From: an uncultured Phaeodactylibacter sp.
GTDB taxonomy: Bacteria > Bacteroidota > Bacteroidia > Chitinophagales > Saprospiraceae
DNA: 42,712 nt
Direction: 5' to 3'
Assembly: GCA_913057245.1 (NCBI GenBank)
Contig: CAJXNH010000029.1
Location: 1-42,712, forward strand
The position numbers and the translations under genes were made by a program. Shown here one piece after another: positions 16,369 through 24,978 of this stretch (its first letter is position 1; every line of letters begins with the position of its first letter). Below the pieces are notes generated by a model that was given only the letters and a program-made list of their open reading frames with translations, was not told where the DNA came from and did no database searches.

Positions 16369-17280
16369 ATGAAAAGAAGCTTTGTCGCTGTGGCCTTCAT
16401 CCTATTGATGATGGCCTGTCAAACGGCACCTGAAACCGAAACACCTTCGCTGAGCAAAACGGAACAGTGGCAACTGGGCTGGCGTATGATCGTCAGTACT
16501 CTTGAGGAAGACTTTAGTACTGCTGCTCAGCAGTTTGATTCGATTCAGGCTTATTCGGACACCGTGGAGTTACGGTTTTTAATTGCCGGATTGGAGGTGC
16601 TGGAGCATCTAGGACAAGTGGAAAAACGGGATTCCATTCTGGCGTTGCAGTCAGAGCATACCTGGAGTACATTTTGCCAAAAGGGGTTATACCTGGAACA
16701 AAAGCCTAACCCTATTCCGTGTACGAGGGAGGATCAGCAACCTCAGGATACTGCACTTCAGCGGCAACTAATCGCGATGGAAGTGCGGGACCAACTGGCG
16801 CGCGGTAATGTGCAGGACTATATGATAGAAGCGTTTAGTATTGATACTTCCGGTATGAGCTATGCGGATGGGGTAGAGGTGGATGCAGAAAACCGGGAAG
16901 CGCTAAAGGCAATCATTGAAGCGCACGGTTTTCCCACGGCCGAGCTGGTGGGGGAGGAAGGCATGCACGCTGTTTTCATCCTCATTCAGCATGCAGACCG
17001 GGACCCGGAATGGCAAAAGGCACAACTGCCCTACATTGAGACAGCGGTGAAAAATGGCGGCCTGGACGGTCAGGATTATGCTTACCTGTACGACCGGATT
17101 CAGGTCAATGCCGGAAAACCCCAGCGCTACGGTACGCAGTTTTCAAAAGTTGATCCGGCCACCAAAACCATCGAACTGGCAGCGGTCGAAGACCCGGACA
17201 ACCTCAACCAACGCCGGATGGAAGTAGGTATGATGCCTATCGAGTCCTATCGTGCGCTGGTACTGAGCCGTTTTCAATAA
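16369..17280 (+). CDS. DUF6624 lipoprotein
   Basis: 303 residues beginning MKRSFVAVAFILLMMACQTAP, a lipoprotein signal with lipobox LMMAC and Cys17. Residues 20-110 are helical and probably TPR-like. The C-terminal 170 residues match DUF6624: IIEAHGFPTAELVGEEGMH, then ILIQHADRDPEWQKAQLP, then YLYDRIQVNAGKPQRYGTQF and NQRRMEVGMMPIESY. No activity has been shown for this family as far as I know; the invariant QHAD, DR and YGTQ residues suggest an active or binding site. It is co-transcribed with the M56 gene (7-nt gap) and followed after 25 nt by a paralogue. Its likely place is the periplasmic side of a membrane. Confidence 0.8.
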   Translation: MKRSFVAVAFILLMMACQTAPETETPSLSKTEQWQLGWRMIVSTLEEDFSTAAQQFDSIQAYSDTVELRFLIAGLEVLEHLGQVEKRDSILALQSEHTWSTFCQKGLYLEQKPNPIPCTREDQQPQDTALQRQLIAMEVRDQLARGNVQDYMIEAFSIDTSGMSYADGVEVDAENREALKAIIEAHGFPTAELVGEEGMHAVFILIQHADRDPEWQKAQLPYIETAVKNGGLDGQDYAYLYDRIQVNAGKPQRYGTQFSKVDPATKTIELAAVEDPDNLNQRRMEVGMMPIESYRALVLSRFQ

Positions 17281-17305
17281 TTTTTACCGATAAAAACCAT
17301 TTACC

Positions 17306-18229
17306 ATGAGAAATCACCTGACTTTATTATTCCTTTTCTTGTTTACAATTTGTGCTCAGGCTCAGGAAAAGCAGATGCCCGTTACCATAAAGGCAGACTC
17401 CCTCCGGCAGGCAGGAGATTTGGCGGAAGCCATCGCCCTATACAGGGAGGGCTATGAGCAGGATGCGGACGATTTTACGAATACGTACAACATGGCTTGT
17501 GCTTATGCCCTGCTTCATAATCGGGATTCGGCATTCTACTTTTTGGAGCAAGCGCTGCCCTCCGATTCCACAGTACTCATGATGCGCGACCCCGATCTCG
17601 TTTTCCTGTACGAAGATGACCGCTATCAGGCGCTGGCGGAAAAGCAAATGGAGAAAGTGCAAGCCGTGCACGGAAAGTACCAAAAACCCGAGCTGGCCCG
17701 CACGCTGTGGCGCATGATGCAAACCGATCAGGCTTTTTACGGGCATACCCGGGTAGCAGAAGGGAAGCTGGGCCGCCGCAATATAATGACACCGGCAATC
17801 TGGGAACTTAAACACCGCATCAATGAAGAGAATCAGGAAGCTTTGGTTGAAATTATAGAAGAGAATGGCTGGCCCTTGCGTTCAGAGGTGGGCGGTACAG
17901 CGGCTTCTGCTGCTTTCCTGGTCATTCAGCATGCAGATTATGAGCTGCAAAAACGCTACCTGCCCATGATTGAAGCGGCCTGCAAAGAGGGGGAGGCAAG
18001 CTGGTCGAGCTACGCGCTGATGTACGACCGCATACAGACCCGGGAAGATAAGCCTCAGAAGTATGGTTCTCAGGTACGGTTCAATCCGGAAACAGAAACC
18101 TACGAGCCTTTTCCCATTCTGGAGCCGGAATATGTAAATCAGCGGCGCGCAGAAGTTGGACTGGGCCCGATTGAGGATTACCTGAGCCGATGGAATATTG
18201 AATGGGAAGTGCAGCAAAAGACGAAGTAG
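17306..18229 (+). CDS. DUF6624 protein with N-terminal TPR, secreted
   Basis: 307 residues with a cleavable signal peptide (LTLLFLFLFTICAQAQ) rather than a lipobox. Residues 25-115 form TPR-like helices (RQAGDLAEAIALYREGYEQ, NTYNMACAYALLHNRD, FYFLEQALP). The DUF6624 part follows, with the same spaced motifs as its neighbour: IEENGWPLRSEVGG, FLVIQHADYELQKRYLP, YALMYDRIQTREDKPQKYG and NQRRAEVGLGPIEDY. The two genes look like a tandem duplication that then took different anchoring modes. It ends the BlaI/M56 operon and stops 5 nt before the convergent gene on the other strand. The role is unknown; the operon position suggests an output of the BlaI-type switch. Confidence 0.8.
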   Translation: MRNHLTLLFLFLFTICAQAQEKQMPVTIKADSLRQAGDLAEAIALYREGYEQDADDFTNTYNMACAYALLHNRDSAFYFLEQALPSDSTVLMMRDPDLVFLYEDDRYQALAEKQMEKVQAVHGKYQKPELARTLWRMMQTDQAFYGHTRVAEGKLGRRNIMTPAIWELKHRINEENQEALVEIIEENGWPLRSEVGGTAASAAFLVIQHADYELQKRYLPMIEAACKEGEASWSSYALMYDRIQTREDKPQKYGSQVRFNPETETYEPFPILEPEYVNQRRAEVGLGPIEDYLSRWNIEWEVQQKTK

Positions 18230-18234
18230 TCCTT

Positions 18235-18708
18235 TTAGGCTTTCCGGAAGGCTTCAAAAGCTTCCATGAACCGGATAAGCTGCGGCAAGGAGAACCGAAG
18301 TTTGTTGCTGTCCCAGTCTGAAAAGGTAGCGTTCAGGTCTTTATCCCACCGTACCTTGTCATGACTGATGGCGTTGCGCAAAAACTCAAGCACAAAGCTC
18401 AGCGTCATCGGCTTCCTGGAGAGGGAAGGGTGGAGGTTGAGGATTTCGAAGTCCGCCCAGTCAGTAGCCATCATTTTTTTAAGCACAGACTTTTTGGGCT
18501 TGTTCCGCTTGAGGCGTTCCCAGGGGCGGGCGATTTGCCCGTAGAGTTGTTGCTGAAGGAACGCAGGGGTTAGGAGCTGCGCCTGGCTGGGGGGCACATC
18601 GGAGTGGGTATTCCAAAACTCGGCGAGGGATTGGTTGGGGTGCTCCTGCAGGGCATGCTGTAGCCTTTGTATTAACGAAAGCAAGGAAGTTTCAGATCGT
18701 TTAGCCAT
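18235..18708 (-). CDS. Hypothetical protein with RNxxxH motif, possible HEPN ribonuclease-like
   Basis: 157 residues from ATG at 18708; an ATG two codons earlier (18714) is equally possible. The protein is all-helical. Near the C-terminus is FLRNAISHDKVRW, an R-N-x-x-x-H motif typical of HEPN domains, followed by ATFSDWDSNKLRFSL, which resembles the tail of the pEK499_p136-type HEPN family. HEPN proteins with this motif are often metal-independent RNases in toxin, abortive infection or CRISPR systems, but some are inactive. No partner nucleotidyltransferase (MNT) or Cas gene is adjacent: its neighbours are the DUF6624 operon (convergent, 5-nt gap) and a small membrane protein (divergent). Assignment to HEPN rests on one motif and helical content, so it is tentative. 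Confidence 0.6.
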   Translation of the reverse strand: MAKRSETSLLSLIQRLQHALQEHPNQSLAEFWNTHSDVPPSQAQLLTPAFLQQQLYGQIARPWERLKRNKPKKSVLKKMMATDWADFEILNLHPSLSRKPMTLSFVLEFLRNAISHDKVRWDKDLNATFSDWDSNKLRFSLPQLIRFMEAFEAFRKA

Positions 18709-18797
18709 GGTCATAAATGTAGGAATTTACGAAGAAGCCTGATAAAGGTTAACGGTATATTTCATTACCTTTATGCTCTACTAATGAAGTTCAGGCT

Positions 18798-19007
18798 ATG
18801 TCTATTATAAACGACTGGAAATTCGTCCTCCTGCTCTGCCTTACCCTCGGCCTGGCCCCTTTCTATCCTGAGCCCCACATCTGGGGGAAAATCAAGTGGA
18901 TAAGTGGCGGTGCTGTGGGCATGCAGGCACTCGACTGGTTTGATGTTCTCCTTCACGGCTTCCCCTGGGTGCTGTTGGTTCGATTACTGCTTCGCCGCTT
19001 GCCCTAG
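18798..19007 (+). CDS. Small conserved membrane protein
   Basis: 69 residues with two hydrophobic segments: NDWKFVLLLCLTLGLAPFYP (5-24) and FDVLLHGFPWVLLVRLLL (48-65), joined by a loop rich in conserved-looking Trp, Gly and Pro residues (PHIWGKIKWISGGAVGMQALDW). I recognise this pattern from small Bacteroidota proteins that databases label only as hypothetical or, without strong basis, RND transporter-related. It probably forms a helical hairpin in the inner membrane. It stands alone between a divergent gene and a T9SS cargo gene 53 nt downstream. No function can be assigned. Confidence 0.7.
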   Translation: MSIINDWKFVLLLCLTLGLAPFYPEPHIWGKIKWISGGAVGMQALDWFDVLLHGFPWVLLVRLLLRRLP

Positions 19008-19060
19008 GTTACCGAAATTTTAGTTAGCTTTATACGTCTGAATCACTAAAACCTATTGAT

Positions 19061-20257
19061 TTGAAACGTATACTGCTACTCTTGACCTTTACTATGGGGC
19101 TGGGTCCACTGACCGCCCAGGAAGACTTTAAAGTCATCGGCTATCTGCCTTACTACCGGTTCAACTACAACAGTCAGATTGAATACGAGCGACTGACCCA
19201 CCTCAACCTTGCTTTTGCCAACCCCGATATGGAGGGCAACCTGGATATCGGTGGGCAAGACATCACCCCGATTGTCAATGCCGCTAAGGCGGAGGGCGTG
19301 GAAGTCTATATTTCTCTGGCAGGCGGTGCCCTGACCGACGAATGGGAACAGGCCTGGGAACACCTCATGCTGCCTGGAAACCGGTCAGCTTTCATTCATA
19401 AAATTATGCAGTACGTCGAGCAGCACGGGCTGGATGGTATTGATTTTGACCTGGAATGGGGGCATGTCAATGAAAAGTACAGCCCCTTTGTGCTGGAATT
19501 GCGTGACTCCGTAGACGCCCACGGGCTGACGCTCACCGCAGCCCTGCCTGGCACCTATCGTTATCCCGACATTACAGACGAAGCGCTGGCCACCTATGAC
19601 TGGATCAACATGATGGTGTATGACCTAACCGGTTCCTGGGACCCTGGCAACCCCGGGCCACACTCCCCATACTCTTTCGCCCTCAATGCAATGTTCTACT
19701 GGCAGGGACAAGGTGTAGCCAAGTCAAAGCTGACCCTTGGTGTGCCTTTTTATGGTTATGATTTTGGGAGCACCCCGGTTTCCTCCTACCGCTATGGCAC
19801 TATTGTAGACTGGGATCCGGCTAATGCCTGGGTGGATCAGGTAAACCAGGTATACTACAATGGCATCCCTACGATTGTACAGAAAACCCAGTTGGCAGAA
19901 GCCCAGTTATCCGGTATCATGATCTGGGAGTTGGGGCAGGATCATTTCTCTGACCTGTCCTTACTGCGCGCCATTGATGAAACGCTTAATGTGGTAGACG
20001 TTGAGGAGCCAATAGCAATGACTAAAATGCTGGAGGTCTTCCCCAACCCTTTCCGGGAAAGTCTCACCGTGGCCAACACTTCCGATCAGACCGTTCAGTA
20101 CCGCATCAGCAATGTGAATGGGCAGGTGCTAAGGTCTGCTGTGCTTAACGGGCAGTCACATATGGAAGTGGACACCTGGGACCTCCCGGGCGGCTTTTAC
20201 CTGCTGACAGCTCAAACCGCTGAAAGTCAGCAAACCTACAAGCTTGTGAAACGATAG
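19061..20257 (+). CDS. Glycoside hydrolase family 18 protein with T9SS sorting domain
   Basis: 398 residues from a TTG start; TTG is preferred because it gives a complete signal peptide (KRILLLLTFTMGLGPLTAQ), while the next ATG cuts it. The GH18 TIM barrel spans about 24-315: VIGYLPYYRFN (beta-1), VYISLAGG (the SxGG strand), and the catalytic DGIDFDLE at 125-132, in which Glu132 is the proton donor. MMVYDLTG and GIMIWELGQD are later barrel strands. All catalytic residues are present, so hydrolysis of chitin or another beta-1,4-GlcNAc polymer is expected, including possible endoglucosaminidase activity. A type A sorting domain (LEVFPNPFRESLTV to TYKLVKR) ends the protein, so it acts at the surface or outside. 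The following gene starts 2 nt after its TAG stop. Confidence 0.9.
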   Translation: MKRILLLLTFTMGLGPLTAQEDFKVIGYLPYYRFNYNSQIEYERLTHLNLAFANPDMEGNLDIGGQDITPIVNAAKAEGVEVYISLAGGALTDEWEQAWEHLMLPGNRSAFIHKIMQYVEQHGLDGIDFDLEWGHVNEKYSPFVLELRDSVDAHGLTLTAALPGTYRYPDITDEALATYDWINMMVYDLTGSWDPGNPGPHSPYSFALNAMFYWQGQGVAKSKLTLGVPFYGYDFGSTPVSSYRYGTIVDWDPANAWVDQVNQVYYNGIPTIVQKTQLAEAQLSGIMIWELGQDHFSDLSLLRAIDETLNVVDVEEPIAMTKMLEVFPNPFRESLTVANTSDQTVQYRISNVNGQVLRSAVLNGQSHMEVDTWDLPGGFYLLTAQTAESQQTYKLVKR

Positions 20258-20259
20258 CC

Positions 20260-21474
20260 ATGCAAAAAGCAATTGGAATACTCATTATACTGCTGCTGTT
20301 CAGCTGCGGTAAGCAACGCCTTTGGGTCAAAGGAAAAGTACAGCAAAAATCGTTTGCCCGGGAAATTCCTGTACAGATCAAAAACGGGCTGATTTTCGTG
20401 GAGGTATTTGTAAATGGCAGGCCCTGCAATTTTCTGATGGATACCGGTGCGCCTACCCTGATAGATGCCCAATTGGTGGAGGAACTGGGGCTCAAAACCA
20501 AAGCATTCGGTACAGCTGTTGATTCTTACGACCGGCGTAACCGTATTGACTACACCGTATTGGAAACCATAACCATAGACAGCATCAACTTTATCCGGTA
20601 GGGCGCTCTGATCTCCGATTTGCGGAGTGTACCTGTCTTCGATTGCCTTGATATCGATGGGTTGCTGGGGGCTAACCTCATGCGCAATGCCTGCTGGCAA
20701 ATGGATTACAAAAATGAAGTGATCCGCATTCAGGAAGATTGCGAGGGCTTCATTTACAGCGCAGATTGGATCGTGATGCCCTTCCATGTCAATAATCAGG
20801 GAACGCCTAAGCTGTCGGTTATGCTCGGTGATAGTCTGCGCCTAAGTGACGTTACCCTGGATTTTGGTTCTTCCAGTGGATTGTCGCTTGACTTGGAAGC
20901 TGTAGAGGAGATGTTTGATCCTGCTGGATCAGACTTGTTTACCGCTGGTGCAGCCGGAGTGGGGCTTTACGGGGTGGAACTGGATTCCATTTGGTTTATG
21001 TCTCCGAAAGGGCTTTTTACTTCCCGTCAGGATTTGATTTTACCCGATGTCCGGGCGCGCATCCGGCGCAGAGGAGGCCATTTGTTTGGCACACAAATAC
21101 TCCGGGAGTTCCGTTCTACGATCGACTGGCAAAACAATGAGTTGGTACTTGAGCCTGTGCCTATGGGCGAAAAGAGGAGCCCGGTCTGGAATAACTTTGG
21201 TTGCGCGCTGCAGCCGAATGGGGAGGTCCTCGAAGTCGCCCAACTGGTTTATCCATCTTTGGCGGTGGAATCCGGTCTGGTGCTTGGGGATACGGTCGTA
21301 GCTATTAACAGCCGCCCGGTGAGTGCAAAGGATTTTTGCGAAGCCAGAGCACTTTTTGGAGCACCGGATCCAATCGAGCTGACCAGCCAAAGGCAGGAGC
21401 GTTTTCTGGAAGTGAACCTACGGCAGCAGGATCTTTTTGATGCCCCGCAGAACAAGTCTAATAAAAAGCCCTGA
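20260..21474 (+). pseudogene. Retropepsin-like aspartyl protease / PDZ lipoprotein, interrupted by an in-frame TAG
   Basis: The frame codes for 404 residues with a single TAG at 20599-20601 (codon 114) and no frameshift. The N-terminus has a lipoprotein signal (IILLLFSCGKQ, Cys16). Part one contains the active-site triad motif FLMDTGAPTLID with Asp61. After the TAG the same frame continues as GALISDLRSVPVFDCLDIDG and GLLGANLMRN, as normal homologues do. It then has a second aspartyl protease-like repeat (VTLDFGSSSGLSLDLEAV) and a PDZ-like C-terminus (GLVLGDTVVAINSRPVSAK). Such proteins are periplasmic aspartyl protease-family proteins common in Bacteroidota. It follows the GH18 gene by 2 nt. 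Either it is a recent nonsense pseudogene or the TAG is read through or is a sequence error. The catalytic Asp would be made without the rest of the fold. Confidence 0.8.
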
Positions 21475-21497
21475 AGCACAAAGCATGCTTCAGGGCT
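21467..21497. terminator. Strong terminator between convergent genes
   Basis: AGCCCTGAAGC (21467-21477) pairs perfectly with GCTTCAGGGCT (21487-21497), 11 bp with a 9-nt loop. On the minus strand the hairpin is followed by TTTTTATT, a proper T-run, so it mainly terminates the long minus-strand gene. It overlaps the last codon of the plus-strand gene and can stop that transcript too. Confidence 0.85.
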
Positions 21498-21523
21498 GTA
21501 AGTCAATTCCCCCTTTACCGTTC

Positions 21524-24500
21524 TTACTGTTTCATCCACTTGAGGGTTTGAGTGGTACCATCTGATTTGGGGATTTCCAGGAAGTACAAGCCATTTGGCA
21601 GGTTTTGAGTTTGCCAGGGAAGTTGCTGCGTACCCGTTTCAAACTGCCGCTGCTCAATAATCTGCCCCATCGTATTACGCAGGGAAACAGTTATGGGGAG
21701 CAGCGTTGGCTGGCCCAGGTCCACGGTAAATTGCCCGTTGGAAGGATTGGGGAAAATACGCGCCAGAGTTTCGTGGTCAGCGGCTACTTCTGGGCCATCA
21801 TGAGGCACAACAAGGCTTGGTGAAGCCCCCTGAACAGTTACGTTGCTGACAACCGCATTGACAGTGCCATTCGGAGTATGGGTGAAGGTCGCGATGCCTA
21901 CTTCAGCGCACTCCGGCAATTCCATGTATACCTGATGGATCAGCACCCAGTTATTGCCTGCGTTTCTATAGTACCCCCGGAACCAGTTGCCCTGCCGTAC
22001 GATGCGTAGCCAGAAGGGGAAAGAAGCATACAGATGGGTGTCATTGTGTGGTGCACCGGTCTGATAGCGTGTTTCCCAGCGGGTCATGTTCGTCCCGTTG
22101 GAATAGAAGGCAATCTTTCTGGCGCCCGGAGCATCAGTCTCGCGAATCATCAGGCCAACGTATCCGCCTGAGACTTCCCGGACCCGTGCCTGTATACCGC
22201 CATTGCCGCATAAGGTTTGGCCAATGAAGCTTACATCATCAGAGGTGTCGTCGCCCAGGTTGTTGGCACCTGAACTCAGGGTAAAGTCTCCGTTTGCAGG
22301 GTTGTTCCGCGTACAGGGGTTGAAGCTATAGGTGCTGCCATTGCCCTGATCACCGATATCGGCAGTAGTCCATGGCGCTGGAAGTGCAGTACCTTCCACT
22401 ATAGTGATTACCCCTTCGCAGCTTACGTTATTGCCGTCATTGTCGACAGCTCGAAGGGTGACGATATGCTCGCCCCGGGTAGAACAGTTAAAGGTATTTG
22501 GCGCTACGGAAAGCAGGTTGATGGTACAGTTGTCAAAGCTGTTAACCGCATCAAACAGATCATCAGGAGTAAGGCTGGCATTGCCGTATGGATCAAGCGC
22601 TTTGACAAAGCTTTTGCAGAATACAACTGGGGCAATATTGTCCCGTACCGTAACCGTAGCGTTGCACTGGCTTTGGTTGTCGCTGCCATCCTTCAGGCCA
22701 AGGGTAATTGTATTGGAGCCGAGGTCGTCACAGTCAAAAGTGCCCTTGGAAATGCTGCGCTCACTAATGCCGCAGGCGTCAAAGGAAGCATCGTCTACAT
22801 CTCCGGGCGTGACGGATGCCAGGCCCTCTTCATCCAGGTAAACCGTTATGTCTTTGCAGTTGGCCGTGGGCGCTATAGCATCGATAACCTGAATGGATGC
22901 TGAATTGGAAGCCTCATTTCCGCTGAGGTCAGTCGCTTTTAGCATCACGGTTTGAGGGCCAAGGTCATTGCAATTGAATACGGACTTATCCAGTTCATAG
23001 TCCGCAATGCCACAGTTGTCGGTCGAGTTGTTGTTGACATCTTCCGGGGTCAGAACGGCCTCTCCATTTGCGTTGAGGTACAGATCATAGGATTTGGTAT
23101 TGACGACTGGCAGACCGGTATCCATCAAGGTGAAATTTCGTTCATAATCCGCCTCATTGCAACGATTGTCTGAACCTGTCCAGCTGTACACGGTAGGGCC
23201 AACATCCGCACAGGAATAGGTTTGAGCGGATGCCTCAAGGATTTGGGTGCCTCCCCCTTCCTGATCGGTAAAAGCATCCAGAAAGTCATCCAGGTCCAAA
23301 TCAATAGTAGGGGTGCTCAGGTTAATGACCTGGGAGCCGGTGGTATAGGTGGCAACCGGTGCCTGCTGGTCGGGCTGTAATTGGATGGGCGTGCCCTGAA
23401 TGTCCTCAAATGCGCCATCGGTGACATCAAAGGTCTCATCATAGATAACGATATCTTCAACCGGGAAATGAAGGTCATCATCAAAGATGAAAAACTCTTC
23501 CATTATTGGTTCAATCTCAATGGTCAGACACTGTACGCCGTCGAAATTAAACGGAGGAATATTGGGCTCACAGATTTCCTGCTCAAAGCCTCCAACTTCG
23601 AGTTCCCCCTTCAGGATTTCAAGGCCCACTTCAAAAACTACCTCTTCGGTGATAGCGGTAGACAGTTTGTCGTTGACCATGATGAAAGAAGGGGTGACCA
23701 TCGTTGGCTCAGGGGCACCGTCTGGGTACCTTACCCGCAATGTGTGGCCGGCTTTAATAGTCGCTGTTGCCCCTGTTCCAGTATTAACCACACTGTTCGT
23801 ACCTGGGTCAACCTCTTCGTATTGCAGCGTCTGACTAAATGCAAATTGGATATTGACCTCCCCTTCAAACTCCACTTTTCTGCGTTGTGCTATTTCCAGG
23901 CCAAGTGGCGTATTAAATGCCGTGAAATCGACGGATGCTATGCCGGCATCAAACCCGATACTCAGAGGGATACCCGTAAAGTACTGCTGGAAATTGAGTG
24001 GGCTGAAGTGAATATTAACGAAGTTTTTCAGAGCGTTGTCACTTAATTTTTTCCCCGTCAGGTTATCCGGGCCATCTCCGGCAAAGGGATTATCGATTGT
24101 TCCACCCAAAAAGATAGCATCTTCAATGAAGTCAGGGATGGTAACCGGAAAGGAACCAGGTATTGCCCCGCTTGGTGCGCTCAGGCCTGGGATGTAGTCC
24201 CAGGGCCAGGTAATACCGGTATTGGTATTCAGGCCAAAGAACGGATCTTCCCAACCTTCGCCAAAGTCCTGCCAGTTACTTGAGGTCGCGCTTCCAAAGC
24301 CATCAGGAGCCGATATTCCCTCCAGATCGCCAATCGAGGCAGAAACGCCACCGGTAAAAGAAGTCCCCAGCTCAAAGTCGAGAGTAGGTGGGGTAACCGC
24401 GAGGTCATACCCTGTACCGACAGCGCAATCGGTTGTGATTTCAACCCAGTCGTTGCAGCCAAACGTATTGGCATCCGGGTATTGAATAGTGATGTCAAGA

Positions 24501-24814
24501 GGATAGGTGATGTCGACCTGTCCGCCATTCAATTCTTTGAGTTGGAAATAGGCACCAAACTCTATGCCTCCCTTGAGGAACAACAGATCAAGGATCTTCT
24601 CATCCACGAACTGAGAGACCTTCCCATCGCCGAGAAATTGCTTATCGAGGTTTAGGCCCGCTGGCGTACCGCCGTTGGCTTCGAATAAACGCTGTCCATT
24701 GGCTTGAAAAACAGGGTTGAAATTTGCAGTCTGCTGCCCGTAGCCCAGGCCAGGCAGGATCATACCAAGCACAAGCAGGCATGCCCGGAATGTAGTGAGG
24801 TGAAAATAGTGCAT
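21524..24814 (-). CDS. Giant secreted T9SS protein with HYR-like repeats
   Basis: 1096 residues from ATG at 24814, chosen for its signal peptide (HYFHLTTFRACLLVLGMILPGLGYGQQ); the frame is open 63 nt further. Residues 28-520 are a large acidic, beta-rich region of no family I know (repeated IEDAIFLGG, FEDIQGTPIQLQPDQQ). Residues 545-840 hold three clear HYR-like immunoglobulin repeats plus a diverged first one. Each has an xTPxDV...D(N/A)CGI block, a DxxGx(H/N)xxxLxxxDxxGN block and a Cys pair, the pattern of Bacteroidota adhesins. Residues 845-1010 resemble a DUF1349/laminin-G-like sugar-binding sandwich (GGYVGLMIRETDAPGARKIAF). A type A sorting domain ends it (ARIFPNPSNGQFTVDLG). It is probably a surface adhesin or matrix protein. 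Confidence 0.88.
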   Translation of the reverse strand: MHYFHLTTFRACLLVLGMILPGLGYGQQTANFNPVFQANGQRLFEANGGTPAGLNLDKQFLGDGKVSQFVDEKILDLLFLKGGIEFGAYFQLKELNGGQVDITYPLDITIQYPDANTFGCNDWVEITTDCAVGTGYDLAVTPPTLDFELGTSFTGGVSASIGDLEGISAPDGFGSATSSNWQDFGEGWEDPFFGLNTNTGITWPWDYIPGLSAPSGAIPGSFPVTIPDFIEDAIFLGGTIDNPFAGDGPDNLTGKKLSDNALKNFVNIHFSPLNFQQYFTGIPLSIGFDAGIASVDFTAFNTPLGLEIAQRRKVEFEGEVNIQFAFSQTLQYEEVDPGTNSVVNTGTGATATIKAGHTLRVRYPDGAPEPTMVTPSFIMVNDKLSTAITEEVVFEVGLEILKGELEVGGFEQEICEPNIPPFNFDGVQCLTIEIEPIMEEFFIFDDDLHFPVEDIVIYDETFDVTDGAFEDIQGTPIQLQPDQQAPVATYTTGSQVINLSTPTIDLDLDDFLDAFTDQEGGGTQILEASAQTYSCADVGPTVYSWTGSDNRCNEADYERNFTLMDTGLPVVNTKSYDLYLNANGEAVLTPEDVNNNSTDNCGIADYELDKSVFNCNDLGPQTVMLKATDLSGNEASNSASIQVIDAIAPTANCKDITVYLDEEGLASVTPGDVDDASFDACGISERSISKGTFDCDDLGSNTITLGLKDGSDNQSQCNATVTVRDNIAPVVFCKSFVKALDPYGNASLTPDDLFDAVNSFDNCTINLLSVAPNTFNCSTRGEHIVTLRAVDNDGNNVSCEGVITIVEGTALPAPWTTADIGDQGNGSTYSFNPCTRNNPANGDFTLSSGANNLGDDTSDDVSFIGQTLCGNGGIQARVREVSGGYVGLMIRETDAPGARKIAFYSNGTNMTRWETRYQTGAPHNDTHLYASFPFWLRIVRQGNWFRGYYRNAGNNWVLIHQVYMELPECAEVGIATFTHTPNGTVNAVVSNVTVQGASPSLVVPHDGPEVAADHETLARIFPNPSNGQFTVDLGQPTLLPITVSLRNTMGQIIEQRQFETGTQQLPWQTQNLPNGLYFLEIPKSDGTTQTLKWMKQ

Positions 24815-24879
24815 GTTGATTAGTTTTGATAATGTGACTTTTCCGGGCCATAAAGGGGGCGGCCCCGGACTGAACATTA

Positions 24880-24887
24880 CAAAACTA
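24880..24887 (-). promoter_or_regulatory. Candidate -7 box for the HYR-repeat gene
   Basis: On the minus strand the bases read TAGTTTTG, a full match to TAnnTTTG, 65 nt before the ATG at 24814. A GC-rich hairpin (CCGGGCC/GGCCCCGG with one bulge, about 24843-24869) lies in the predicted leader. No good TTG -33 box was seen. Confidence 0.4.
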
Positions 24888-24978
24888 AAACCTGGCGACA
24901 GCAGCTGAACGATGATGTCGCCGAAGGGCTAAAGTAGATGCATGAATGTCAAAACCAGGAGCATGAATGGAACCTGCT

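Noticed and set aside
23381..24046. A 221-codon plus-strand open frame opposite the HYR-repeat gene
   Set aside because: Shadow of the coding strand with no motif.
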